Shown: in pieces, positions 1 through 5,726 of the stretch
Layout: each line of letters opens with the position of its first letter
How positions within the stretch are numbered: the first letter of the stretch is position 1
The notes under the pieces: generated by a model
The model's input: the letters and a program-made list of their open reading frames with translations, nothing else
What the model was told of the DNA's origin: nothing
Database searches by the model: none
Position numbers and translations under genes: made by a program
Assembly: GCA_947305445.1 (NCBI GenBank)
Contig: CAMZDU010000001.1
Span: 1 to 16,583 of the forward strand
DNA: 16,583 nt
Reading direction: 5' to 3'
From: an uncultured Selenomonadales bacterium
Lineage (GTDB): Bacteria > Bacillota > Negativicutes > Selenomonadales > Selenomonadaceae

Positions 1-53
1 ATCACCACACTTGATTTCGAGTCAAGCACCTTCAACCGCTCGGACACTCCTCT
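1..53 (-). tRNA. tRNA-Ser (anticodon CGA), 5' half, cut by window edge
   Basis: Reading the minus strand from 53 down to 1 gives an acceptor 5' strand, the T8-G9 pair, a serine-type D arm (TCCGAGCGG then GAAGG), and an anticodon arm of CTTGA, loop CTCGAAA, TCAAG. The loop centre is CGA, so the tRNA should decode UCG. The sequence after the anticodon arm begins the long variable arm expected of tRNA-Ser and then leaves the window, so the T arm and 3' end are not visible. The first base, by counting seven acceptor positions, would be A rather than the usual G, so the 5' end may be off by a base. Confidence 0.87.
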
Positions 54-65
54 GCAACGGGTGCA

Positions 66-94
66 ATGTTATCACGCGAAAATTTTTCTGTCAA
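66..94 (-). promoter_or_regulatory. sigma-A promoter of tRNA-Ser
   Basis: On the minus strand there is a perfect -35 TTGACA (94-89), a 17-base spacer, and a -10 TAACAT (71-66) preceded by TGA, an extended -10. Transcription would begin near 59, a few bases before the tRNA 5' end. It lies in the 44-base gap after the rubrerythrin stop codon, so the tRNA has its own promoter. Confidence 0.7.
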
Positions 95-97
95 GAA

Positions 98-643
98 TTA
101 TTTGCCGAAGTAACGGTCAAGCAGACCTTTGAAAGCTTTGCCATGACGAGCTTCGTCACGTGCCATCTCGTGGACGGTATCGTGAATCGCATCAAGATTG
201 AGAGCTTTGGCGCGTTTGGCAAGATCCGTCTTGCCGGCGGTGGCACCGTTCTCGGCTTCTACGCGCATTTGCAGATTTTTCTTGGTGCTGTCCGTGAGAA
301 CCTCGCCCAACAACTCCGCGAATTTGGCGGCGTGTTCGGCTTCCTCCAACGCGGCGCGACGCCAATACTCGCCGATTTCCGGATAGCCTTCACGATAAGC
401 GACGCGGCTCATTGCCAGGTACATTCCGACTTCCGTGCATTCGCCGTTAAAGTTGGCACGAAGATCCCGAATGATATCATCAGGAGCACCCTTCGCCACG
501 CCGACGACATGTTCAGCCGCCCAGGTCAGTTCGCCTTCTTGTTTGGTGAATTTCTCGGCAGGGGCTTTGCAAACCGGACACTCGGCGGGCGGAGCGTCGC
601 CTTCGTAAACGTAGCCGCAAACGTTGCAAACATACTTAGCCAT
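98..643 (-). CDS. Rubrerythrin, rubredoxin-first (reverse) type
   Basis: This 181-residue cytoplasmic non-haem iron protein probably reduces hydrogen peroxide in an anaerobe, taking electrons through its rubredoxin centre. An N-terminal rubredoxin domain has cysteines C6, C9, C22 and C25. It is followed by a ferritin-like four-helix domain with ligands that read as E68, E71, E101-x-x-H104, E131 and E164-x-x-H167. Classical rubrerythrin has rubredoxin at the C-terminus, so this is the reversed order known in clostridia and Negativicutes. A TTG five codons upstream (658) lies next to and partly before the Shine-Dalgarno sequence; GGAGGT at 656-651 sits seven bases before the ATG at 643, which fixes the start. 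The gene appears monocistronic, with a promoter at 689-717 and the tRNA downstream. All metal ligands are present. The family is sure; the exact peroxidase role is inferred. Confidence 0.95.
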   Translation of the reverse strand: MAKYVCNVCGYVYEGDAPPAECPVCKAPAEKFTKQEGELTWAAEHVVGVAKGAPDDIIRDLRANFNGECTEVGMYLAMSRVAYREGYPEIGEYWRRAALEEAEHAAKFAELLGEVLTDSTKKNLQMRVEAENGATAGKTDLAKRAKALNLDAIHDTVHEMARDEARHGKAFKGLLDRYFGK

Positions 644-688
644 AATTAAAACCTCCAAAATAAAACTTTATGTATACGCTTGCGGCAA

Positions 689-717
689 ATTATAGCACAG
701 AAATTTTTATTTGGAAA
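689..717 (-). promoter_or_regulatory. sigma-A promoter of the rubrerythrin gene
   Basis: On the minus strand a -35 TTTCCA (717-712) is followed by 17 bases and a perfect -10 TATAAT (694-689) with TGC directly before it, an extended -10. The expected start near 682 gives a leader of about 40 bases containing GGAGGT. No clear operator for a peroxide repressor was recognised. Confidence 0.72.
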
Positions 718-736
718 GAATTTTTTTAACAGCCCG

Positions 737-916
737 TCAATCATCAACCTTTTTTATTTTTTTGTTCAGCAAGGAACTGCGCCAAAGTTTTTCCACCGAC
801 GCGGGATTTTGTCCGGTGACAAGTCGTCCGTCAACTTCAACGTGATTTGACCAGTTCGCCGCCGCAATATGATTCGCGCCGTGATTTTTATTGACGCTGA
901 TTATAATATTTTTAGT
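737..916 (-). pseudogene. C-terminal remnant of a DJ-1/PfpI (type 1 glutamine amidotransferase-like) gene
   Basis: The minus strand is open from 916 to a TGA at 737-739 and has no start codon. It reads like the C-terminus of a DJ-1/PfpI-superfamily protein: an Asn-His-Gly-Ala-Asn-His stretch, then WSNHVEVDGRLVTGQNPAS and a short helix. The run VDGRLVTGQNPAS is typical of the last strand-helix unit of that family. An intact member is roughly 180-230 residues; only about 59 codons remain, and an in-frame TAA at 917-919 closes the frame upstream. It stands alone between the rubrerythrin promoter and the flagellar leader ORF. Family call is from memory of the motif. Confidence 0.55.
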
Positions 917-963
917 TTACTTCAATGCAAGATATTAATTCACGCAATCAACAATTTTTTTCA

Positions 964-992
964 TTGTCGCACTTTGGCGATTGTGTTAAGAT
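964..992 (+). promoter_or_regulatory. Possible sigma-A promoter before the flagellar leader ORF
   Basis: TTGTCG (964-969), 17 bases, then TAAGAT (987-992): four of six matches in each hexamer with ideal spacing. Transcription would begin near 999, just before the GGAGG at 1009-1013. It is the best candidate in an AT-rich stretch where weak matches arise by chance. Confidence 0.38.
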
Positions 993-1020
993 ATACGCAA
1001 AAATTTTCGGAGGCGACGAC

Positions 1021-1077
1021 ATGCAAAAATTTTTAATCGAGTTGCTCGCTTCATTTATCTTCACACAGCAAGGATGA
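1021..1077 (+). CDS. 18-residue leader ORF overlapping the FlhB-like gene
   Basis: ATG at 1021 follows a strong Shine-Dalgarno GGAGG (1009-1013, seven bases away). The frame codes MQKFLIELLASFIFTQQG and ends at TGA 1075-1077. The stop overlaps an ATG of the FlhB-like frame as ATGA (1074-1077), the arrangement of translationally coupled genes. The peptide is hydrophobic in the middle and could be a tiny membrane peptide, a translated leader that delivers ribosomes to the next gene, or the stump of a lost longer gene. I do not recognise it. The support is its ribosome binding site and overlap, not homology. Confidence 0.45.
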   Translation: MQKFLIELLASFIFTQQG

Positions 1078-1082
1078 TAGAC

Positions 1083-1433
1083 ATGGCCGAACGGGAAAAC
1101 TTTCCGCAACAGACAAACATCGCCCCGCAACGGAAGGCGGTCGCGCTCAAATACGAGGCCGAACGCGACATGGCTCCGCGTGTCATTGCCAAAGGTCGCG
1201 GGCACGTCGCAGAACATATTTTGGAGACCGCGCAGAAAAATTCCGTACCCGTCTACCAAGACAAGACGCTTGTCAACATGTTGATGGCTTTGGAGATTGA
1301 CCGCGAGATTCCGCCCGAACTTTACAAGGCCATTGCCGAAGTCATGGCTTACGTCTACAAAATGGACAAATCGCACGGGCAGGCGGACGCTACTCGTCGT
1401 CTGGCCGCGCAACGCCGAAGAAGTTTCTTCTGA
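1083..1433 (+). CDS. FlhB-like protein (EscU/YscU/HrcU C-terminal domain only)
   Basis: A 116-residue protein matching only the cytoplasmic C-terminal domain of FlhB, the export-switch component of the flagellar type III secretion system. Recognisable family blocks are AVALKYE near residue 22, APRVIAKGRGHVAEHI near 34, and DREIPPELYKAIAEVMAYVY near 72-91. The membrane domain is absent, and the self-cleaving Asn-Pro-Thr-His motif that precedes VALKY in true FlhB reads Ala-Pro-Gln-Arg here, so it should not autocleave. Such stand-alone FlhB-tail proteins are common in flagellated Firmicutes and are thought to act in export specificity. AAGGA (1069-1073) is nine bases before the ATG at 1083, which I prefer; the ATG at 1074 overlaps the leader stop and is possible. 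The C-terminus is Arg-rich. It lies upstream of flgE. Confidence 0.85.
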   Translation: MAERENFPQQTNIAPQRKAVALKYEAERDMAPRVIAKGRGHVAEHILETAQKNSVPVYQDKTLVNMLMALEIDREIPPELYKAIAEVMAYVYKMDKSHGQADATRRLAAQRRRSFF

Positions 1434-1456
1434 CAAATTGACTGCCAAAAAAAATT

Positions 1457-1483
1457 TAAGTCCCCGCAATTAACCGCCGATAT
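1457..1483 (+). promoter_or_regulatory. Sigma-D/sigma-28 (FliA-type) promoter for flgE
   Basis: TAAG (1457-1460), exactly 15 bases, then GCCGATAT (1476-1483). The Bacillus subtilis sigma-D consensus is TAAA-N15-GCCGATAT, so the -10 is perfect and the -35 is three of four at the consensus distance. It is directly upstream of the hook gene and predicts a leader of about 140 bases. The match is unlikely to be chance at this position. Confidence 0.72.
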
Positions 1484-1528
1484 AGTTAGCGAAGTTAAGC
1501 AATCGCTTGACAATAATACGAATTAATC

Positions 1529-1583
1529 CGGTCAGACACTCAGGAAATTTTTCGGACATGGAACAGTCAAACACATCTGACCG
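1529..1583 (+). other. Long-range inverted repeat in the flgE leader
   Basis: CGGTCAGA (1529-1536) and TCTGACCG (1576-1583) are perfect eight-base complements separated by 39 bases. They lie in the transcribed leader expected from the sigma-D promoter, 32 bases before the flgE Shine-Dalgarno. They could form a closing stem in the mRNA or be a protein-binding palindrome. I do not recognise a named riboswitch. Confidence 0.45.
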
Positions 1584-1630
1584 CCGGCCGTCACACGATG
1601 CGCCGAATTAGAAAAGGAGAAGTGATTACT

Positions 1631-3313
1631 ATGATGCGTTCCTTGTTCTCCGGAGTTGCCGGCTTGAAAGTTCATCAGACGCGCATGGACGTTATCGGAA
1701 ACAACATTGCCAACATCAACACAATCGGTTTCAAATCGAGCCGCACGACTTTTTCAGATATATTCTCGCAGCTCCAGCGCAATGCCACCTCGCCGACGGA
1801 CAATCGCGGCGGCGTCTCCCCGCGTCAGATTGGTCTGGGCGGCGACGTTGAGAGTATCGACTTGATTTTCACCGACTCTTCGCCGCAACAGACCGGCAAG
1901 AACACCGACCTTGCGCTGTCGGGCAACGGCTTGTTCGTTCTGAGGAGCGGCGAACAATATTATTACACCCGCAACGGCTCATTTTCCTTCGACGAAGAGG
2001 GCTACTATGTCATGCCGGGCAACGGTCTGCGCGTGCAGGGTTGGAACGCCACCGACGAAGGCGTTCTGAATACCAACGCCCTGGCGACCGATATTATCGT
2101 GCCCGTCGGCAAAACCATGGAAGCTACTGAAACCACCGCAATCAACTATCAGGGCAACCTCAACAAAGAGACGCTCATGATTAAAAAGATTCAATATACA
2201 GCCGCCGCTGACGGTGATGCGACGCTTGTCAGAACGCCGGACAGTGAAGACGAAGACACAACCAGCATTAACGTCGACGGCACAAACGTTTTGGCGGCGA
2301 CAATTACCTTGAGCGACGACACGGAATTGCATGTTACCAGCGGTTATTACGAAGTCGGCAAAAGCGTTCCGATTACGACTCTGGCCACGATTTACGACTC
2401 ACTCGGCGGCAAACACCAAGTCACGTTGCTGATTGACAAAGACCCGTCCACCACAGACGATAATTTGACTGACGCGGCGGCTGAAGCAACCGTCAGGACG
2501 GCTTACACTTACACCGACGACGATGGCAATACTTATCCCGCGACCCGCGTCGAAGATGAAGAAGGCAACGTCTCCTATACTTACGTCGATAGCGACGGCA
2601 ATACACAAACCGTTACCGAAGGTGTGACGGAGAATGAAGTTTACGACAACCGCTGGAGAATTTATATCGCGCCGGGCGTCGGCCAAAAAGGTCCCGCCTC
2701 CGACGAATTCACCAACAGCTACACGGCGACCGAAGCGGACGGCTCTACGATTGTCGGCACGATGAACACGATTAACTTCCTCTATTTCAGCGACAGAGGC
2801 TCGTTTATCTCCAACGGTCAAACCGACCTCGGCTCGATAACTTTTGAATATTCCAACGGCAACGGCGCGGCCTCCAATCAGGCGACGATAAACCTCACCG
2901 GCTTGACGCAATACGCCAACAATACGACTTCCTTCCCGTCGACAAACGGCAACACGTCGGGCGTCTTGCAAAGTTTAGCCATTGACGGCAACGGCATAAT
3001 CACCGGCACTTACACGAACGGTTTGATTCGCGCCGAAGCTCAAATCGCCGTCGCGCAGTTCAGCAACTCCGCCGGCTTAAGTAAAGTCGGCACGACGATT
3101 TATCAGGAGTCGAACAACTCCGGCGAAGCCAACATTAAAACCATCGCCGACTTCGGCATAACGGTTGTTTCCTCCGCGCTGGAGATGTCGAATGTCGACT
3201 TGGCAAGCGAATTCGCCGACATGATTATCACTCAACGCGGCTTCCAGGCAAACTCCAAAATGACCACCGTAGCCGACGAGATGCTCGAAACCGTCGTGAA
3301 CATGAAGAGATAA
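1631..3313 (+). CDS. flgE: Flagellar hook protein FlgE
   Basis: A 560-residue subunit of the flagellar hook, the curved joint between basal-body rod and filament, exported through the flagellar type III system. The N-terminal rod/hook signature is clear (MDVIGNNIANINTIGFKSSR near residues 19-38). The C-terminal D0/D1 helix contains SNVDLASEFADMIITQRGFQ and ends in ETVVNMKR. The middle holds the surface domains, including an acidic Thr/Asp/Gly-rich stretch at about residues 288-336 with two similar Tyr-Thr-Tyr ... Asp-Gly-Asn-Thr units. The length is above the roughly 400 residues of enteric FlgE and normal for Firmicutes with large D2 domains. Translation should start at the first of two ATGs (1631): AAAGGAG ends 11 bases before it and MMRSLFSGVAGLKVHQT is the usual N-terminus. 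A sigma-D-type promoter lies upstream and a strong terminator follows. Confidence 0.96.
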   Translation: MMRSLFSGVAGLKVHQTRMDVIGNNIANINTIGFKSSRTTFSDIFSQLQRNATSPTDNRGGVSPRQIGLGGDVESIDLIFTDSSPQQTGKNTDLALSGNGLFVLRSGEQYYYTRNGSFSFDEEGYYVMPGNGLRVQGWNATDEGVLNTNALATDIIVPVGKTMEATETTAINYQGNLNKETLMIKKIQYTAAADGDATLVRTPDSEDEDTTSINVDGTNVLAATITLSDDTELHVTSGYYEVGKSVPITTLATIYDSLGGKHQVTLLIDKDPSTTDDNLTDAAAEATVRTAYTYTDDDGNTYPATRVEDEEGNVSYTYVDSDGNTQTVTEGVTENEVYDNRWRIYIAPGVGQKGPASDEFTNSYTATEADGSTIVGTMNTINFLYFSDRGSFISNGQTDLGSITFEYSNGNGAASNQATINLTGLTQYANNTTSFPSTNGNTSGVLQSLAIDGNGIITGTYTNGLIRAEAQIAVAQFSNSAGLSKVGTTIYQESNNSGEANIKTIADFGITVVSSALEMSNVDLASEFADMIITQRGFQANSKMTTVADEMLETVVNMKR

Positions 3314-3335
3314 AATTTTTAATCGCATAAAAATT

Positions 3336-3368
3336 CCTCCGCCAATTCGGCGGGGGATATTTTTTTTT
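3336..3368. terminator. Intrinsic terminator after flgE, usable from both strands
   Basis: CCTCCGCC (3336-3343), loop AATTC, GGCGGGGG (3349-3356) forms an eight-pair stem with one G-U pair, followed by ATA and nine Ts. On the minus strand the same stem is followed by AATTTTT, so it could also end transcription from the decayed minus-strand frame at 3404-3550. Confidence 0.88.
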
Positions 3369-3403
3369 GAACTTCGACAATTCTGCCGATATGCACAAAA
3401 AAC

Positions 3404-3550
3404 TTATTCGGCACGAGCAAATTTTTTTGTGTAGCAAGCGGCGTCGGTTGCGTCAATCGTCGCGACCTGCGGAAAAATTTTTTCGGCGGCAGGGATATTC
3501 TTCAACGCGGCGAATACTGCCTGAAAAGTGGCAACTGTCACACACAAATG
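3404..3550 (-). pseudogene. Unidentified coding-like remnant, C-terminal end
   Basis: The minus strand is open into a TAA at 3404-3406 and reads like real protein with the codon choices of the neighbouring genes: ATFQAVFAALKNIPAAEKI, then a Phe-Pro-Gln-Val-Ala-Thr-Ile-Asp-Ala-Thr stretch, ending KKFARAE. Its stop is 48 bases before the shared terminator, as expected of a gene converging on flgE. The coding character fades upstream of about 3550 and the frame is closed by a TAG near 3583. I do not recognise the family. The overlapping plus-strand frame at 3367-3570 looks less protein-like. The boundaries are approximate. Confidence 0.4.
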
Positions 3551-3599
3551 AGGAGACAAACAACAGCTAAAGAAAAGCTATAAAAAGTTAAAAGAAGGT

Positions 3600-3631
3600 G
3601 ATAAGATTTAAAGCCTTATCGGCTGATAAGG
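3600..3631 (+). other. Two competing hairpins sharing one arm
   Basis: GATAAG occurs at 3600-3605 and 3625-3630, and its complement CTTATC at 3615-3620 lies between them. The middle arm can pair with either copy. The downstream pairing extends to CCTTATC/GATAAGG with a GGCT loop, seven pairs. It is at the 5' edge of the tnpB-like remnant and may belong to its RNA. Confidence 0.4.
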
Positions 3632-3956
3632 TCGACGTGCCAATCGATTTATAATGTGATCGTTGCGGTCAACTCGGTTGACGAGGACGCGTCGTATCCT
3701 GCACAAACCCGGCGAGAACTAAGCCGGAATGTACATTGAACAGTCAGACTTTTGCTGAATATTACGAAAGGACATAATGTTGCTGGTATTGCAAGTCAGT
3801 CACACAAAAGACGCTTGCAATATGTACCCGTTCGTTAGCGGGGAATTTACGCCTGTGGAGAGTTACAGCAAACGTGAGTAGTTTTTGGGCGAAAGCGGAC
3901 TCCGTGAAGCAGGAATGAAACATAAAAGTTTTTATAACTTTATAAGTTTTCAGTAA
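3600..3956 (+). mobile_element. Decayed 3' end of an IS200/IS605-type tnpB (OrfB) element
   Basis: There is no intact gene here, but three frame-shifted pieces resemble the end of a TnpB transposon protein. Around 3613-3640 one frame reads KALSADKV. At 3658-3675 another reads CDRCGQL, like the second Cys pair of the TnpB zinc finger, and the frame beside it then reads VDEDAS, like the conserved Asp-Arg-Asp-x-Asn-Ala-Ser that follows. TNPARTKPE comes next, like the usual Asn-Leu-Ala-Arg. A third frame from 3777 reads ACNMYPFVSGEFTPVES, stops at TAG 3879-3881, and beyond the stop reads LREAGMKH. An AT-rich hairpin (AAAGTT 3925-3930 with AACTTT 3936-3941) may be the right end. The left boundary is unknown. 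The identification is from short motifs and is moderately secure; a structured non-coding RNA is the main alternative for the same bases. Confidence 0.48.
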
Positions 3957-3966
3957 CGATTAAATC

Positions 3967-4368
3967 ATGGACAACGAAAAAGAACTCATGAAAAATGAAT
4001 CCGGATTGGGCGCGATAAAAATTGCCGACGAAGTCGTCAGTATTATTGCGGGGCTTGCGGCCACGGAAATTGACGGCATCGCGGGCATGAGCGGCGGTGT
4101 TGTCGGCGGTATCGCGGAAATGCTCGGTCGCAAAAACTTCTCCAAAGGCGTCAAAGTCGAAGTCGGCGAGCGTGAAGCGGCGGTCGATCTTTTCATCATC
4201 GTCAAATACGGTGCGAGAATCCCCGACGTTGCTCTGGCGGCACAAGAAAACATCAAACGCGCAATCGAGACAATGACCGGCCTTTCGGTCGTCGAAGTCA
4301 ACGTTCACGTGCAGGGTGTCAGCTTCCCCGAAGACGAGGTGAAAGAGGAAGACACTCGCGTCCATTAA
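3967..4368 (+). CDS. Asp23/Gls24 family envelope stress response protein
   Basis: A 133-residue soluble protein of the Asp23 family, which in Firmicutes coats the inner face of the cytoplasmic membrane by binding AmaP and is linked to cell-envelope stress. The family core is clear: IKIADEVVSIIAGLAATEI near residues 17-35, GMSGGVVGGIAEMLGRKN, then KGVKVEVGEREAAVDLFIIV and the C-terminal VEVNVHVQGVSFP. There are no membrane segments. It is first in a tight run with amaP, a second Asp23-like gene and a DUF2273 gene. Neither the ATG at 3967 nor the one at 3988 has a good Shine-Dalgarno; I chose 3967 because the N-terminus to KELMKNESG fits the family. The tnpB-like remnant ends just upstream and may have replaced the native leader. 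Confidence 0.93.
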   Translation: MDNEKELMKNESGLGAIKIADEVVSIIAGLAATEIDGIAGMSGGVVGGIAEMLGRKNFSKGVKVEVGEREAAVDLFIIVKYGARIPDVALAAQENIKRAIETMTGLSVVEVNVHVQGVSFPEDEVKEEDTRVH

Positions 4369-4408
4369 TCATGTCGGCAAATTTATCTTCGGGAGGTGAA
4401 AAAGTTCT

Positions 4409-4975
4409 ATGGGCATAATCCGACGGCTTATACTACTTTTTTACGTCCTCTTGGTGCTGGCAACAACAATAATCTGCGCGGGCGTGTGCCTTAAATTCAT
4501 ACCCGCGGACGTCTGGCAAAACGAACTGAATCACATCATAACACGGCAGGAAACATTGATAGCACTGGCGATAATGGCGGCGGCAAGTTTGATTTTGTTG
4601 AGGGCGGTCTTCTCGCGCAATGGAAACAAGCTCTCAATCGCTTCGGGTGACGTTCATTTGGAACGCGGCAAGCCCGGCGAAGTCAAAGTTGCCGTCCCCG
4701 CCATTGTCAATGTCGTCGAACGGGCGGCAATCACAATCAACGGCGTGCGCGAAGCTCAAGCCACCGTCTATCAACAGAGCGGCGACATGCCGATTAAAAT
4801 TCGCCTGACGATTGCTCTAGGTCAAGGTTTTTCCGCGCCGCGTGTCAGCGAAGCTACGGTTGCCTCCGTTAACGAAGCCCTGCAAACGGCTCTGGAACTG
4901 TCCGGCGTGCCCGTCGAAGTCAGAGTCGAAGAAGTCATTCACGCAATTACCGAGCGCGACAGGCGCGTCGTTTGA
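4409..4975 (+). CDS. amaP: Alkaline shock response membrane anchor protein AmaP
   Basis: A 188-residue membrane protein that in staphylococci and relatives tethers Asp23 to the membrane. Two hydrophobic helices at about residues 7-29 and 48-66 form a hairpin anchor. The rest is a cytoplasmic domain of Asp23-like alpha/beta fold (NVVERAAITINGVREAQATV, then a C-terminal VPVEVRVEEVIHAI). The start is the ATG at 4409 after GGGAGGTGA (4391-4399). It follows asp23 by 40 bases, and its stop overlaps the ribosome binding site of the next gene, so the cluster is probably one operon. Family membership is clear; the exact partner, the upstream or downstream Asp23 protein, is inferred. Confidence 0.9.
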   Translation: MGIIRRLILLFYVLLVLATTIICAGVCLKFIPADVWQNELNHIITRQETLIALAIMAAASLILLRAVFSRNGNKLSIASGDVHLERGKPGEVKVAVPAIVNVVERAAITINGVREAQATVYQQSGDMPIKIRLTIALGQGFSAPRVSEATVASVNEALQTALELSGVPVEVRVEEVIHAITERDRRVV

Positions 4976-4984
4976 GGTGTCGAC

Positions 4985-5398
4985 ATGTTTAAAGATTTGC
5001 TCAGAAGAATTGTGACGGGAACCAAAAAGGTCGTGACACTTCCGACGTCGCGTTCGAGTAACGGCGAATTCCTGCTCAATAAAACAAATTTCGGACTGGT
5101 GCGAGTAGAATATGCCGTCGTTCAAAAAATCGCCGAGCGGGCGTTGTCACAAGTCCAAGGCATTTATCAATTTACAGTCGCCGTCGAAAAAATCACAAGC
5201 TCCGTCACGCCGATGAAAATTCTGTTGACGACGGCACTGGTCGAAGGTTATTCCGCGCCGCAAGCAAGTCAGGAGGCCGACAAAGCCATAAACGACGCAC
5301 TGAAAGAACTTCTGCGCTTGGAATTTTACGTACCCGTCGAAGTCAAAGTCAAACAAATTGCTCAACCCGTCACTGCAAGTCGGCGGCGTGTACGCTAG
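4985..5398 (+). CDS. Second Asp23/Gls24-like protein, divergent
   Basis: A 137-residue soluble protein with the Asp23-like pattern: VRVEYAVVQKIAERALSQVQ near residues 39-58 corresponds to the ADEVVSIIAG helix of the first copy, followed by KILLTTALVEGYSAP and a C-terminal VPVEVKVKQIAQPV. The ending closely resembles that of the upstream AmaP (VPVEVRVEEV), so the two probably share the fold by duplication, but this one has no membrane segment. Its first 35 residues are basic. GAGGTG (4974-4979) overlaps the amaP stop and precedes the ATG at 4985 by five bases, so the genes are coupled. It may be an alternative partner of AmaP; that is inference. Confidence 0.8.
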   Translation: MFKDLLRRIVTGTKKVVTLPTSRSSNGEFLLNKTNFGLVRVEYAVVQKIAERALSQVQGIYQFTVAVEKITSSVTPMKILLTTALVEGYSAPQASQEADKAINDALKELLRLEFYVPVEVKVKQIAQPVTASRRRVR

Positions 5399-5410
5399 GC
5401 GGTGGTTCAA

Positions 5411-5662
5411 ATGTTCGAAGCGGTCAAAAATTTTGTCATTGACATGTTTGAGTCGCACCGCACACGGAAAGTTGGCTTTATCGCGGGTCTGTGCACGGGC
5501 GCGGCGATTTTGTTGTTAGGTTTTTTTAACACGCTGTTTATCGTCCTGTGCGGACTAGTAGGCCTGTTCGTTGGTTCACGTTTCGACAGCAAAGATGACT
5601 TGGTCGAAAAAATTCTCATCAAGCTCGACGAAGTCTTGCCCGAACGAATTCAGCGTTGGTGA
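5411..5662 (+). CDS. DUF2273 family small membrane protein
   Basis: An 83-residue protein with two hydrophobic helices (about residues 20-37 and 41-57) joined by a very short turn, and a charged cytoplasmic tail, SRFDSKDDLVEKILIKLDEV. This is the standard layout of DUF2273 proteins, which recur beside Asp23 and AmaP genes in Firmicutes and have no known activity. The ATG at 5411 follows GGCGGTGG by five bases; a GTG at 5402 lies inside that ribosome binding site and is unlikely. It ends the Asp23 cluster, 64 bases before nusB. Confidence 0.88.
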   Translation: MFEAVKNFVIDMFESHRTRKVGFIAGLCTGAAILLLGFFNTLFIVLCGLVGLFVGSRFDSKDDLVEKILIKLDEVLPERIQRW

Positions 5663-5674
5663 ATTTAGGTCATT

Positions 5675-5698
5675 GGGGAAATGGAATTCTGCTTCCCC
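5675..5698 (+). other. Hairpin between the DUF2273 gene and nusB
   Basis: GGGGAA (5675-5680) and TTCCCC (5693-5698) form a perfect six-pair stem with a 12-base loop. No T run follows, so it is a weak terminator at best and may be a processing or stability element in the mRNA. Confidence 0.35.
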
Positions 5699-5726
5699 GC
5701 TAATCTGCTTTCGGAAGGATTAATTT

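Noticed and set aside
1417..1433. GAAGAA-GT-TTCTTC palindrome at the end of the FlhB-like gene as a terminator
   Set aside because: The loop would be only two bases and no T run follows.
2399..2971. 190-codon minus-strand frame opposite flgE
   Set aside because: It is a shadow of flgE with no start signal and no recognisable family.
3367..3570. 67-codon plus-strand frame after the flgE terminator
   Set aside because: The opposite strand over the same bases has much better protein character, and this frame overlaps the T run of the terminator.
3600..3966. tmRNA, RNase P, 6S or SRP RNA in the gene-free region
   Set aside because: None of the conserved sequence blocks of these RNAs, such as a tag peptide frame or a CCA-ended acceptor, could be found.
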